DNA from: VXOI01 sp965197575
GTDB lineage: Bacteria > Chloroflexota > Dehalococcoidia > Lucifugimonadales > UBA3495
Length of the DNA: 64,000 nucleotides
Reading direction: 5' to 3'
Assembly (NCBI GenBank): GCA_965197575.1
Contig: OZ240214.1
Coordinates: 2,728,001-2,792,000, forward strand
Shown: one piece after another, positions 1-8,640 of the stretch
Position numbering within the stretch: position 1 is the stretch's first letter
How the letters are laid out: each line of letters starts with the position of its first letter
The notes under the pieces: generated by a model
What the model saw: only the letters and a program-made list of their open reading frames with translations
Told to the model about the DNA's origin: nothing
The model's database searches: none
Made by a program: the position numbers and the translations under genes

Positions 1-60
1 TAGCGAGCACATATGGACGGGCGAGGCAAGCGGGTCGGAGCGGAAACGGGAGCGCCCAAG
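1..60. repeat. Trace of the 3' repeat that follows the FnIII genes
   Basis: The first ~40 bases (GCGAGCACATATGGACGGGC and onward, with GAGGCAAGCG) match the segments after the FnIII genes at about 5553-5590 and 21475-21510. This suggests that another FnIII-type gene ended just upstream of the window. Seen by eye; short and imperfect. Confidence 0.45.
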
Positions 61-66
61 GTCTGG

Positions 67-129
67 GGCTGAGGCCTGCGGACCGGACGGTCTGCGTCCC
101 ATACCCCCGAACAAGCATAGGGATAACCC
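67..129 (+). promoter_or_regulatory. Conserved 5' leader of secreted FnIII genes
   Basis: Bases 67-104 are nearly identical to 6386-6423 (shared core GCCTGCGGACCGGACGG, then CTGC and TCCCATA). Both lie about 25 bases upstream of an ATGATG start of a secreted beta-sandwich protein. The match could mark a shared promoter/untranslated leader or simply the edge of a duplicated gene. An AGGGA at about 119-123 serves as a weak ribosome binding site. Confidence 0.5.
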
Positions 130-3100
130 ATGATGATACACGCCGATAGCAAGGCTGTCAGGCCTGCCCGGCTCCTGCGATTCCTCGCTCTCGCAGCGGC
201 CCTCTGCGGCGTCCTCTTCGCGGCCTCGCTCGTCATCGTGCCGCCGGCCTCCGCAGAAGACGTGACCATCTGGTCCGCCGACCTGGACGTGAAAACCCTC
301 AATACCGCCCAGGACGAATTCGGTTGTTCCGAGAGTGGCCCCTTTAATGGGCAGTGCGGCAACTCCAATGTTCTATCCGACGACGACTTCAAGTTGCACG
401 GTACGACGTACACGATCAAGAGGATCGAAGACGACGGCAGTGATCTGAAACTGACTCTGAATGCCCTCCTTCCCGAGAACGTGCTCGAGTTACTGACCCT
501 ACAAGTGGGCGATACCGAGCTGGACTTCGAGGATGCCAGCGTCAACTCCAGCAACAAGCGTTACACCTGGGATTCCAGCCCCTCCTGGTCTTCGGGCGAC
601 GACGTGGACCTCAGCATCAAGGACTCCAGCGGGCCGTCCCTGGTGAAGAACACCTCCCTGGGTGATGACGACAGGGACCTTTCCGAAAACGGTCATCGAA
701 GTGCGCAAGCGTTCACGGCCGGCACGTGGGCGCAGGTCACATCTATCGGAATCGGGATTGGAGATGAAGTAGATGACGACGTCGAGGTCACGTTGCACAA
801 GGGCGGGGGAAACACTCCCGGCGACAAACTGAAGACGCTGGAGAACCCCTCGAGCATCACCGAGGATTCGGTCAACGTGTTCACCGTTCCCGACGGCGGC
901 ATCGTGCTGGAGGCATCGAAAACCTACTTCGTGCAGGTCAAAACGACCTCGAGCGACAGGGTAGCCGTTTCCGTGACCGATACCGATTCCGACGGCAACG
1001 ACGAAGACGCCGGGGGCGCGAAGAATTGGACCATCGACAATGATTCGTGGACAAACAGGCCTTCGAACGGTTCATGGCAAGAAAGCAATCGGTCGATGCG
1101 AATTGACGTCAAGGGCCAGGTCCTCCTGCCCCCGCCGACCAACCCGAGCGCTCGCGCAGTTGCGCCGATGCGGGTCACGCTCGAATGGGACAGGACCTTG
1201 CCGTCTCTAACAGGCACGATCGATCGCGACGACGGTTACAAGATCGAATGGTCCGCCGACGGCAGCGCGCCGTGGACGTCGCTGGTGAACTACACGAACC
1301 AGCACGGGACGTTCGACATCTGGTGCGTGTGCTACCCCACGCGATTCAACGACGACACCATCGCGCCCGGGACCACGCGCCACTACCGGGTCAAGGCGGT
1401 CGACGACGACGACGAGAGCGCCTGGTCCGACGTGGTCAGCGTCACGACGCCGGCGCTGGTGGAGTCCGATCAGGGCGAGTTCGAATTTGGCGCGGTGGTT
1501 TCGACACTCGACTCGTTCACCGACCAGAAGGTGTTCCGATTCGACCTGGACGCGAACGAGAGCTATCGGTTCAGAATCTCAGGGGGCGCGCGGGTGATCG
1601 TGACCGGCCCGTTCAGCACGGAGGTCATGAACGAAGTGCTGGAACCGAACAACGGGCTCAAACCGATATTCACGACGCAGGCCGAGGGCGAATACCAAGT
1701 CAAGATCTCGCATGGCGGGAACCTGAGCGCGGGACGATTCCACTTCATACTCGTACCGGAGAGCGAACCCGGGCTGTCGGAACTTACTTTTGGTCCCGGC
1801 GAAGGGCCAAACGACGTCGTACTCAACACCTACGGCGACACAGACCGGTTCGGATTGCGGGTGCAGCCGGGCAAGGCTTATCGAGTGCGGGTCGTGGGCA
1901 GGGAAACCGCCCCATTCCTGACCGCCGCGACGCCACGAATCAAGCGCGCAAATCCGCCGTCGATCCACACCGATCACAACATGGGCAAGCCGTGGGTGGA
2001 CGGCGTGACCAATTCGGTGATCTGCCCAGAACACGGCCAGATGAGCAGGGACTGCGAAGAATTCCAAGCCTTCGTCATCGACCTGCGCGGGCTTAGCGGG
2101 GCGCTGCAGACGTGGCACATCGACGTCTCTGGGACCCAGCGCCCCGACACGCGGCCGTACCGCGTTGGCACCTACGCGGTTAATCTCCTGGAGCTTTCGC
2201 CCAGCCAACTGGCAGGCGTGCAGATGCCGCTGCGGGCGTGGTTCGCGTCGCCGCCGGAGCAGCACGACGGGTCGACGCGGATCAAGGTCCGGGTGGCGTT
2301 CAGCGACGCGGTCGATGAGAGCCCGCAGAACGTTGGCGAGCACGGCGTGAGCGTCGACGGCGGCGAAGTGACGTCGGTGCGCCCGGTGGACGGACAGGCA
2401 ACGGGCGGCAATGCGGGGCGCAAGGGGGCCCGCTCGGCCGGAGGTCAGGACGAAGGGCCGGAAGACCGGGAGGTGGTGTGGGAGCTCGAGATCGAGCCTG
2501 ACTCGGACGAGGACGTGACGGTGTCCCTGGCGGCGTGGCGCCCGTGCGACGAGCCGGGCGCGATCTGCACCGCCGACGGCCGGACCCTATCCACGGCGAT
2601 CTCGACGACGGTGCGGGGACCGGACGAGGCGGCGGCCCCCGAGCCGCCGGCCAAGCCCAACGGAGATCGAGAACTTCGTACTGAAAGCGGGCAACGGGCT
2701 CATACCGAGGAACCGGTCGAGGTGGTCACCCTGGTCAGGAACATCAAGCAGGGCAACACCGGTTCGGAAAGGATTATTCAGACTCGCCTCGCACTGACGT
2801 TTACCACCGGTCCGAATACGTCCAGGTACATTTTGAGCAATGTGGAGGTTGTATCCGACGATGCGGATAGCACCCCGTTCGACTTAAGCCTTTGCACGGT
2901 CGACAGTGACGCCCAGCCCACCTCGAATTGCAAAGAGCTCGATGGGCCGGGCAGCTTTCCGGCGGGAACGCTTTCCTTCGACGTACCGCCGGCAGTAACG
3001 GAGTTTCACGGGGATGGTCATCCTACTTTTATATGGCACACACTCGCGCCGAACAAGACCTATGCCCTGCTGTTCCACACCTTTGCCATCGTGGATCTGG

Positions 3101-5436
3101 GTATCACCACGAACGACGATGAGGACAAGGGGCACGAGGAAGGCTGGACAATCGGAAACGCGTACTTGTACGAGATATTCGGTACTGGTTGGGTCGCCGG
3201 TTCTTCGGGCGGGTCGTTCCGCATCGCCATCAAGGGCGGTCCGGCGACCGCGGATCTGGACACGTATCCGCTGGAGTCGACCGACGCGACGCTGAGCGCG
3301 CTGGTCGTCGAAGACGGTGCCTCGGACCTGACGCTGACGCCGGCCTTCGCGTCTGATACGACCTCCTACGCGGTCTCGGTGGGGTACGCCGTCGACGAGG
3401 TGACGGTGAAGCCGAGCAAGAGCGACGACAACGCGACGGTCGAATACTTGGACGCTAGCGACAATGCGCTCGCCGATGCCGACGCCACGGAGAGGGGCCA
3501 GCAGGCGGCGCTGGCAGTGGGGGAGAACACCATCAAGGTGAAGGTGACGGCCGAGGACCGCCCGACGACGCAGACCTACACCGTGACGGTGACTCGCGCG
3601 TCGGATACGACGCCCACCAACCCGAGCGCTCGTGCAGTTGCGCCGATGCGGGTCACGCTCGAATGGGACAGGACCCTACCGTCCCCAAAGATCATCGATC
3701 GCGACGACGGCTACAAGATCGAATGGTCCGCCGACGGCAACGCGCCGTGGACGTCGCTGGTGAACTACACGAACCAGCACGGGACGTTCGACATCTGGTG
3801 CGTGTGCTACCCCACGCGATTCAACGACGACACCATCGCGCCCGGGACCACGCGCCACTACCGGGTCAAGGCGGTCGACGACGACGACGAAAGCCCCTGG
3901 TCCGACGTGGTCAGCGCCACGACGCCGGCGCTGGTGGACTCCGACGGAGGACTGATCGAGTTTGGCGCGGTGGTCTCGGAACTCGACGCGCTCAACGATC
4001 AGAAAGTGTTCCGAATCGGCCTGGAGAGCGGGGAGTACCGGCTCATGGTCCGGGGGAAGGCACCGAAGCACCGGGTGACCGTGACCGATGGGGGCGGCAC
4101 GGAGATCGAGAACTTCGTGCTGGAAGCGGGCAACGGGCTCTCACCGAGAATCACGGCGCAGAGCCCAGGCATACACCAAGTCAAGATCTCGCATGGCGGG
4201 GGTTTCGGCAACGCCGGGGGCGGGGGCCTGAACGCGGGATGGTTCCATTTCCAGCTCGTGCCGGTGAGCGACCCGGCGGTGGGTACGCTGCGTCTGCCAA
4301 GCACTCCCGCCTTAAGCGCGGTACTGAGCACCTATGGCGACGTCGACGGGGCCGAAGTCGCAGTGCAGCCGGGCAAGGCGTATGCCGTCCGGGTCCGGGG
4401 CCGCGAGACGAATCACGGCACGGCCGCGACGCCGCGGATCCAGCGCGCAAATCCGCCGTCGATCTACACCGATCACAACATGGACAAGCCGTGGGTGGAG
4501 GGCGTGACCACCGCCAAAGCGTCGCCCATCTGTCCTGGATTTTCTGAACCGGAGAAATGCGAATTTCAGGCCTTCGTCATAGACCTGCGCGGGCAGACCG
4601 GGGCGGAGCAAACGTGGCGGATCATCGTCGCCCCGACGGCGCGACCCCGCACCTGGCCGTACCGGGTTGGCACCTACCAGGTTGATCTTCGGGAGCTTTC
4701 GGCCAGCCAACTGGCGGGAGTGCGGATGCCGCTCAGGGCGTGGTTCGCGTCGCAGCACGACGGGTCGACGCGGATCAAGGTCCGGATCGCGTTCAGCGAC
4801 GCGGTCGATGAGAGCCCGGAGAACGTGGGAGAGCACGGCGTGAGCGTCGACGGCGGCGAAGTGACCTCGGTGCGCCCGATGGACGGACAGGCAACGGGCG
4901 GCTCCAAGGCGAGCAAGGGAGCTCGCTCAGCCGGCGGTCAGGGAGACGACGCGGAAGACCGGGAGGTGGTGTGGGAGATCGAGATCAAGCCGGACTCGGA
5001 CGAGGACGTGACGGTGTCCCTGGCGGCGTGGCGTCCGTGCGACGAGCCGGGCGCGATCTGCACCGCCGACGGCCGCACCCTCTCCACGGCGATCTCGACG
5101 ACGGTGCGGGGTCCGGACGAGGCGGCGGCCTCCGAGCCGCCTGACAAGCCCAAGGGGCTCACCGCCACGGCTTCTCACGACTCGGTAACCCTCACCTGGG
5201 ACGACCCCGGCGACGACACCATCACCGGCTACGTCATCCTGCGCCGTAACCGGGATATCGACAGAAAGGGCGAGTTCAGAGAATTGGTCGCGGACACTGG
5301 GACGGCGGCCACCACGTACACCGACGACACGGTGTCGGCGGAGACTCGCTATACCTACCGGATCAAGGCCATCAACGAGCACGGGGTAAGCGAGCGGTCG
5401 CGCTGGTTCCACATCGATACTCCGGCGGCGCCGTAG
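130..5436 (+). CDS. Secreted multidomain FnIII / cadherin-like beta-sandwich protein
   Basis: 1768 aa with a signal peptide (about residues 1-42, cleavage after PPASA). An N-terminal region (~160-335) resembles the beta-sandwich seen in the 334-aa neighbour at 6449. A ~510-residue unit, beginning with an FnIII-like stretch, occurs twice (residues ~336-844 and ~1162-1676). Between the copies are a second neighbour-like domain and a cadherin-like beta-sandwich (~1043-1159). A final FnIII (~1675-1768) closes the protein. No LPxTG, transmembrane tail or catalytic motif is visible, so it is probably secreted or held by partners; adhesion or surface binding is inference. A 49-bp scar read out of frame marks the end of the first unit (see findings). 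ATG at 130 is followed directly by the signal peptide. Confidence 0.85.
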   Translation: MMIHADSKAVRPARLLRFLALAAALCGVLFAASLVIVPPASAEDVTIWSADLDVKTLNTAQDEFGCSESGPFNGQCGNSNVLSDDDFKLHGTTYTIKRIEDDGSDLKLTLNALLPENVLELLTLQVGDTELDFEDASVNSSNKRYTWDSSPSWSSGDDVDLSIKDSSGPSLVKNTSLGDDDRDLSENGHRSAQAFTAGTWAQVTSIGIGIGDEVDDDVEVTLHKGGGNTPGDKLKTLENPSSITEDSVNVFTVPDGGIVLEASKTYFVQVKTTSSDRVAVSVTDTDSDGNDEDAGGAKNWTIDNDSWTNRPSNGSWQESNRSMRIDVKGQVLLPPPTNPSARAVAPMRVTLEWDRTLPSLTGTIDRDDGYKIEWSADGSAPWTSLVNYTNQHGTFDIWCVCYPTRFNDDTIAPGTTRHYRVKAVDDDDESAWSDVVSVTTPALVESDQGEFEFGAVVSTLDSFTDQKVFRFDLDANESYRFRISGGARVIVTGPFSTEVMNEVLEPNNGLKPIFTTQAEGEYQVKISHGGNLSAGRFHFILVPESEPGLSELTFGPGEGPNDVVLNTYGDTDRFGLRVQPGKAYRVRVVGRETAPFLTAATPRIKRANPPSIHTDHNMGKPWVDGVTNSVICPEHGQMSRDCEEFQAFVIDLRGLSGALQTWHIDVSGTQRPDTRPYRVGTYAVNLLELSPSQLAGVQMPLRAWFASPPEQHDGSTRIKVRVAFSDAVDESPQNVGEHGVSVDGGEVTSVRPVDGQATGGNAGRKGARSAGGQDEGPEDREVVWELEIEPDSDEDVTVSLAAWRPCDEPGAICTADGRTLSTAISTTVRGPDEAAAPEPPAKPNGDRELRTESGQRAHTEEPVEVVTLVRNIKQGNTGSERIIQTRLALTFTTGPNTSRYILSNVEVVSDDADSTPFDLSLCTVDSDAQPTSNCKELDGPGSFPAGTLSFDVPPAVTEFHGDGHPTFIWHTLAPNKTYALLFHTFAIVDLGITTNDDEDKGHEEGWTIGNAYLYEIFGTGWVAGSSGGSFRIAIKGGPATADLDTYPLESTDATLSALVVEDGASDLTLTPAFASDTTSYAVSVGYAVDEVTVKPSKSDDNATVEYLDASDNALADADATERGQQAALAVGENTIKVKVTAEDRPTTQTYTVTVTRASDTTPTNPSARAVAPMRVTLEWDRTLPSPKIIDRDDGYKIEWSADGNAPWTSLVNYTNQHGTFDIWCVCYPTRFNDDTIAPGTTRHYRVKAVDDDDESPWSDVVSATTPALVDSDGGLIEFGAVVSELDALNDQKVFRIGLESGEYRLMVRGKAPKHRVTVTDGGGTEIENFVLEAGNGLSPRITAQSPGIHQVKISHGGGFGNAGGGGLNAGWFHFQLVPVSDPAVGTLRLPSTPALSAVLSTYGDVDGAEVAVQPGKAYAVRVRGRETNHGTAATPRIQRANPPSIYTDHNMDKPWVEGVTTAKASPICPGFSEPEKCEFQAFVIDLRGQTGAEQTWRIIVAPTARPRTWPYRVGTYQVDLRELSASQLAGVRMPLRAWFASQHDGSTRIKVRIAFSDAVDESPENVGEHGVSVDGGEVTSVRPMDGQATGGSKASKGARSAGGQGDDAEDREVVWEIEIKPDSDEDVTVSLAAWRPCDEPGAICTADGRTLSTAISTTVRGPDEAAASEPPDKPKGLTATASHDSVTLTWDDPGDDTITGYVILRRNRDIDRKGEFRELVADTGTAATTYTDDTVSAETRYTYRIKAINEHGVSERSRWFHIDTPAAP
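1137..2660 (+). repeat. Internal duplicated unit, copy A
   Basis: About 1.5 kb that recurs at 3613-5156 within the same reading frame. It starts at ACCAACCCGAGCGCTCG and runs to the GPDEAAA-encoding segment. Copies differ by scattered substitutions and small indels, so the duplication is not very recent. Confidence 0.85.
3613..5156 (+). repeat. Internal duplicated unit, copy B
   Basis: Second copy of the unit at 1137-2660. It contains an extra Gly-rich stretch around 4197-4230 and lacks the PPEQ-coding insertion seen in copy A near 2250. Confidence 0.85.
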
Positions 5437-5840
5437 CCGGTATCGAGCACTGCGACGCTGCGGGGGCCATCTGCACCGGAGACGGCCGGAAGCTGTCCAA
5501 CGAGTTGATGCTGACCGTGAGCGGTCCGGGCCGGTAGGGGGCAATGAGAAAAGCAGGCATATAAGGACGCACGGGTGAGGCAAGCGTCCCGACCGCGTAC
5601 CGGACGACCGGGGTCCGAAACGGAGGGAGAAGCGGGATGCCTGCCCTCACATCGATGAAGACCTGGGACTCAGCCACCTGTTCAGGGAGCAGGGAGGCTG
5701 CCGTGCGACGAAGGCTTGCGAGGGTCCATTATCGCCGGGAGCCGCGATCGCAGGGTTTCGTTGATGGGCAAGCTGGCCTCGCTGAGGCGGGACAGCCGCT
5801 GCCGCAGGGCCTCGTTTTCCCGGGCCATCGCCCCGGCATT
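5437..5840. repeat. Post-FnIII repeat 1: out-of-frame tail plus antisense kinase relic
   Basis: No intact gene. Bases 5450-5537 encode, one frame off from the upstream stop, GAICTGDGRKLSNELMLTVS and then a stop; this is homologous to the GAICTADGRTLS segments inside the upstream protein. Bases 5553-5760 repeat at 21475-21690. On the minus strand, 5838-5690 reads RLSRLSEASLPINETL, matching the N-terminus of the GAF kinase at 23644 (LTKLSEASLRINENL), and then stops. It is a mosaic of relics. Confidence 0.65.
5690..5838 (-). pseudogene. N-terminal relic of a GAF-type sensor kinase
   Basis: Reading from an ATG at 5838 gives ~45 residues before a stop. They contain the heptad-like RQRLSRLSEASLPINETL stretch characteristic of the intact kinase encoded at 23644-26022. 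The downstream GAF domain is missing. The same relic, lacking its first residues, lies at about 21600-21690. It has no expected function. Confidence 0.5.
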
Positions 5841-6385
5841 TCCCATCCTCTCCGCCTCCGTTCAGGTACGGACGGCCCGCCATCTCCTGGTCCACCGGGC
5901 CTCCGAAATGACTGTCTCAGCCTTGCAAAAAATTACACAGCAAAAATTGGCTGGAAACTGGTCGGGAATTGGGGTGCTAAGTGGCAGGGTTTCGACTGAC
6001 TTTACACAGCATTCTGTGTCACACTGTCTGGCAACCTACCACAACCTTCGGTGGGGAGGTGCTTACTTGGCATTCGATAGGCCAATAGACGGAGTGCAGA
6101 CGGCGGCCTCACCGGCCGTCTGTGCCGTTGCGACCCCCGCGATCCGGTCCGCCTTCCCTAGCGGACTAGCACAGACGCGACCTTCCCTCCGCTCTAGCAC
6201 CCGAGCCACATCCGGCTCATACCGGCAGGTCCGACCCTCTCCTGTCTCCGCTCCCTCTGGGCGCGCACCCGAAGCAACCGGAGCCCTCGAAAGACGCCTT
6301 CCCACGGGCTTCGCCCGTCCCGCACTCACCCGAAACAGCCTTCAACCATGCAACGCCCTACGCCGGTGCGCGCCGCTCCTCTATC
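5841..6385. other. Gene-free stretch
   Basis: No convincing coding region on either strand. TTGGCATTCGATAGGCCAAT at 6067 and the bases after it (GACGGAGTG) resemble 7469-7501 just after the next gene (TTGGCATTCGACAGAACAAT), another sign of duplicated intergenic DNA. A small hairpin (ACGGGC-TTC-GCCCGT, about 6302-6316) has no T-tract, so it is not called a terminator. Confidence 0.5.
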
Positions 6386-6448
6386 GGCTGACGCCTGCGG
6401 ACCGGACGGGCTGCATCCCATATCCCTGCACCAGCACAAGGAGGAGCC
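6386..6448 (+). promoter_or_regulatory. Conserved 5' leader and strong RBS
   Basis: Bases 6386-6423 are the second copy of the leader at 67-104. The sequence AAGGAGG, about 5 bases before the ATGATG at 6449, is a good ribosome binding site that fixes the start. Confidence 0.5.
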
Positions 6449-7453
6449 ATGATGACTCGCACCGATAGAAGACGATTCCCCATCCTGATTGCCGCCATAG
6501 CGGTCCTGGCCCTCGCGGGCGCCGCGCTCGGCCTGCTGCTCACCCCGGTCCAGGCGCAGGAGGCCGAGGCCCTGGTCTCGAACATTGGAGAGATCGGATC
6601 AGATACATCTAGCGCATCTGTCGATGGAGTCTTGCTGGTAGCGCAGGCCTTCACGGTTGGCGACGACGATGGCGACTATACGCTCACCTCGATCGAGCTC
6701 CCGTTCAAGGACAGGGAGATTTCGTCCGAGAATATCGGCAAACTCAACGTCAGCGTCTGGTCCGTCGATACGGAGACTTCGGACGATGATCCGCTGGTTG
6801 GAATGGAACCGGTGGCTTCGCTCTACACGCTGACCAATCCGTCAAGCATCGCAGCAAACACCACGGCGACCTTCACCGCCCCTGCCGGCTCGAAGCTCGA
6901 TGCGGGCACGACATACCTGGTGATGGTCGACTACGACCACGGAGCCCAGTTTGGGGGCGCTAGATGGAGAACGATGGACTCGAACGGTCAGGATTCGGGC
7001 CGCGCGCCCGGATGGACCATCGCCGACAAAAGCCTGACTCGCAACCGTTCGATGACAGACTGGTCAACGAGTGGCAGGGCCGCGGCGATCCGCGTCAACG
7101 GCAGAGAAATCTCGACTGACAACCAGCCCGACGAGATCAGGGCCTACTGGACCGACTCCGACACCCAAGGCAGCAATCTGCAGAACAATTGCGCCGGCAC
7201 GGAGCCTTTCCGCGCCTTCTGGGAGCGGCCGAAAACAGCCGACGAGTGGGAGGCCGAGGTGACCCCCAAGTACCGCGCCAGCAACGTGAGCTTCACCATG
7301 AGTAACACCGGCGGGAGGTGGCCCGAGCTGACCGGGACGGTCCACATCCCGGACGGCAAATTCGGCATGGTGAGCATCCGGGTCCGCGGTAACTTCGGGG
7401 ACGATGGATGGGGTGCCTGGTCGCGGGCTACAAGTCTGTTTTGCCTACCCTAG
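6449..7453 (+). CDS. Secreted beta-sandwich protein of unknown function
   Basis: 334 aa with a signal peptide (residues ~1-37, cleavage near VQAQ|EA). Residues ~40-215 carry the pattern AQAFTVGDDDGDYTLTSIEL, then V.VW, ...L.NPSSI..., TYLVMVDY and R.NRSM..., also seen twice in the 1768-aa protein upstream. This resembles secreted proteins annotated as choice-of-anchor domains. The C-terminal ~110 residues include two Cys (..NNCAGTEPF.., terminal ..LFCLP) that may form a disulphide. No enzyme motif is seen. It is a single-domain relative of its giant neighbours, likely surface-associated or secreted. Confidence 0.75.
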   Translation: MMTRTDRRRFPILIAAIAVLALAGAALGLLLTPVQAQEAEALVSNIGEIGSDTSSASVDGVLLVAQAFTVGDDDGDYTLTSIELPFKDREISSENIGKLNVSVWSVDTETSDDDPLVGMEPVASLYTLTNPSSIAANTTATFTAPAGSKLDAGTTYLVMVDYDHGAQFGGARWRTMDSNGQDSGRAPGWTIADKSLTRNRSMTDWSTSGRAAAIRVNGREISTDNQPDEIRAYWTDSDTQGSNLQNNCAGTEPFRAFWERPKTADEWEAEVTPKYRASNVSFTMSNTGGRWPELTGTVHIPDGKFGMVSIRVRGNFGDDGWGAWSRATSLFCLP

Positions 7454-7622
7454 CTGCGGGAGTCCTCGTTGGCATTCGACAGAACAATGTACGGAGTGGA
7501 TATAGCAGTGGCTGACGGCCGGTTCCTACGCGACCCGGGCCACTCCCGGCCATCGGTTGACGGCTTTTCGAATGGGCCGCCGGGGGGATGGCAATGAATA
7601 AGACAATCGGAGAACCAGCTTC

Positions 7623-7710
7623 ATGAACCACCGTCAACCCCTTGCCACCCTGGCCGCCCGGAGCGCCGCCATAATGGGCGCCCTGGCCACCTGCTTGTCC
7701 AACCCCCCAC
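7623..7710 (+). pseudogene. Upstream leader ORF interrupted by a MITE
   Basis: ATG at 7623 with GGAG about 8 bases upstream begins an ORF (MNHRQPLATLAARSAAIMGA..) whose DNA resembles the 39-codon leader ORF at 8521-8640 (shared GCCCGGAGCGC and C-rich segments). The MITE at 7711 cuts it after ~29 codons. If the element is removed, the frame continues through a PTFVLPETWGWH-type stretch towards the start of the FnIII pseudogene at 7941. Confidence 0.4.
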
Positions 7711-7893
7711 CTGATAGGGGTATGTATAAATATTATGGACCTGGACGTCACATGGCTTTCTGGCATCAACTCGGTACTAAACCGATAGGCAAAAGGGTCT
7801 TGTTACTTCCTGAGCCACGGCCCGGCCCGCCGGCTGAGCCGAAGATAATCTGCCATCCCGAAGCTGGAAACACCAAATACATACCCCTGTCAG
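7711..7893. mobile_element. MITE derived from the IS4-family element at 26656
   Basis: 183 bp bounded by 17-bp inverted repeats: CTGATAGGGGTATGTAT at 7711-7727 and the complement of CTGACAGGGGTATGTAT at 7877-7893. The same termini bound the complete IS at 26656-27985. The flanks share CCCCCCAC on both sides (an imperfect, up to 11-bp duplication). There is no coding capacity; mobilisation in trans by the IS4 transposase is inference. Confidence 0.75.
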
Positions 7894-7940
7894 ACCCCCC
7901 CCACCCCCGACTTTCGTCCTTCCGGAGACGTGGGGGTGGC

Positions 7941-8359
7941 ATGATGGGCACGGGGCGACCCACACCGCTTCCCCCTGTGGGCCGCCGCCCTGGCGACCCT
8001 GTTCGTGGCAGCAGTGCTTCTCCCTCTACGTCCATCCGGCCTACGCCCAGGAGGGCGCGGCGCCCGCCCAGCCCACGGGCCTCACTGCCACGGCGACCCA
8101 CGACCAGGTGACCCTCACCTGGGACGCCCCCCAGGATGACAGCATCACCGGCTACGTGATCCTGCGCCGCGTCCGCGTCAACGACACCGGGGGCGACTTC
8201 AGTGTATTGGTCGCGGACACGAGCAGCGCCGCCACCACCTACACCGACAACGAGGTGGCGGCCAGCACCACCTACACCTACCGCATCAAGGCCATCAACG
8301 AGCACGGGGTGAGCGAGCGGTCCCGATGGGTCCACATCGACACCCCAGCGGCCCCGTAG
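7941..8359 (+). pseudogene. Decayed secreted single-FnIII protein
   Basis: Three reading-frame segments reconstruct one short secreted protein. They are an ATGATG start at 7941, a hydrophobic signal peptide (PLWAAALATLFVAAVLLPL) read one frame later, and YVHPAYAQEG plus a complete FnIII domain (QPTGLTATATHDQVTLTW ... IDTPAAP, stop at 8359) in a third frame. One extra G near 7947 and one missing base near 8026-8030 would restore a single ORF of about 138 aa. The FnIII is nearly identical to the last domain of the 4240-aa protein. Decay is the simplest reading, but homopolymer sequencing errors could mimic it. Confidence 0.65.
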
Positions 8360-8520
8360 CAGGTATCAAGGACTGCGCCTGCCAGGGGACATCTGTAGAG
8401 GAGACGGCAGGAAGCTGTCCAACCGGCTGGATCTGACCGTATCGGGTCCAGCCCAATAGGATCGGAGTGGATGCGTCTGTGCCGGGCCACCATACCAAAA
8501 ACAAAAGGAGTTCGAGTGCC
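8360..8520 (+). repeat. Post-FnIII relic 2 and spacer
   Basis: Bases 8370-8460 are the second copy of the tail found after the FnIII stops at 5436 and 21359. One frame reads DICRGDGRKLSNRLDLTVSG, then a stop at about 8458-8460. It lies out of frame with the FnIII. AAAAGGAG at about 8502-8509 is the ribosome binding site for the leader ORF at 8521. Confidence 0.55.
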
Positions 8521-8640
8521 ATGACCAACGGACTGTCTCCCGCCAGCCTGATTGCCCGGAGCGCGGCGTTCGCTCGGGCGATGGCCTGCCCCCCCTCCCC
8601 CAACTTTTGCCCTTTCGGTTACGCTGGAGGCTGGTCATGA
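8521..8640 (+). CDS. 39-aa leader ORF overlapping the giant gene
   Basis: A good ribosome binding site (AAAAGGAG about 11 bases upstream) precedes ATG at 8521. The 39-residue product contains CPPSPNFCPF and ends at TGA 8638-8640, overlapping the ATG (8637) of the giant gene as ATGA. This is a classic translational-coupling arrangement. A related ORF lies upstream of the FnIII pseudogene at 7941. It may be a true leader peptide or chance; no homologous family is recognised. Confidence 0.45.
   Translation: MTNGLSPASLIARSAAFARAMACPPSPNFCPFGYAGGWS

Noticed and set aside
6302..6316. Hairpin ACGGGC-TTC-GCCCGT as terminator
   Set aside because: Short stem, no T-tract and no gene ending nearby.
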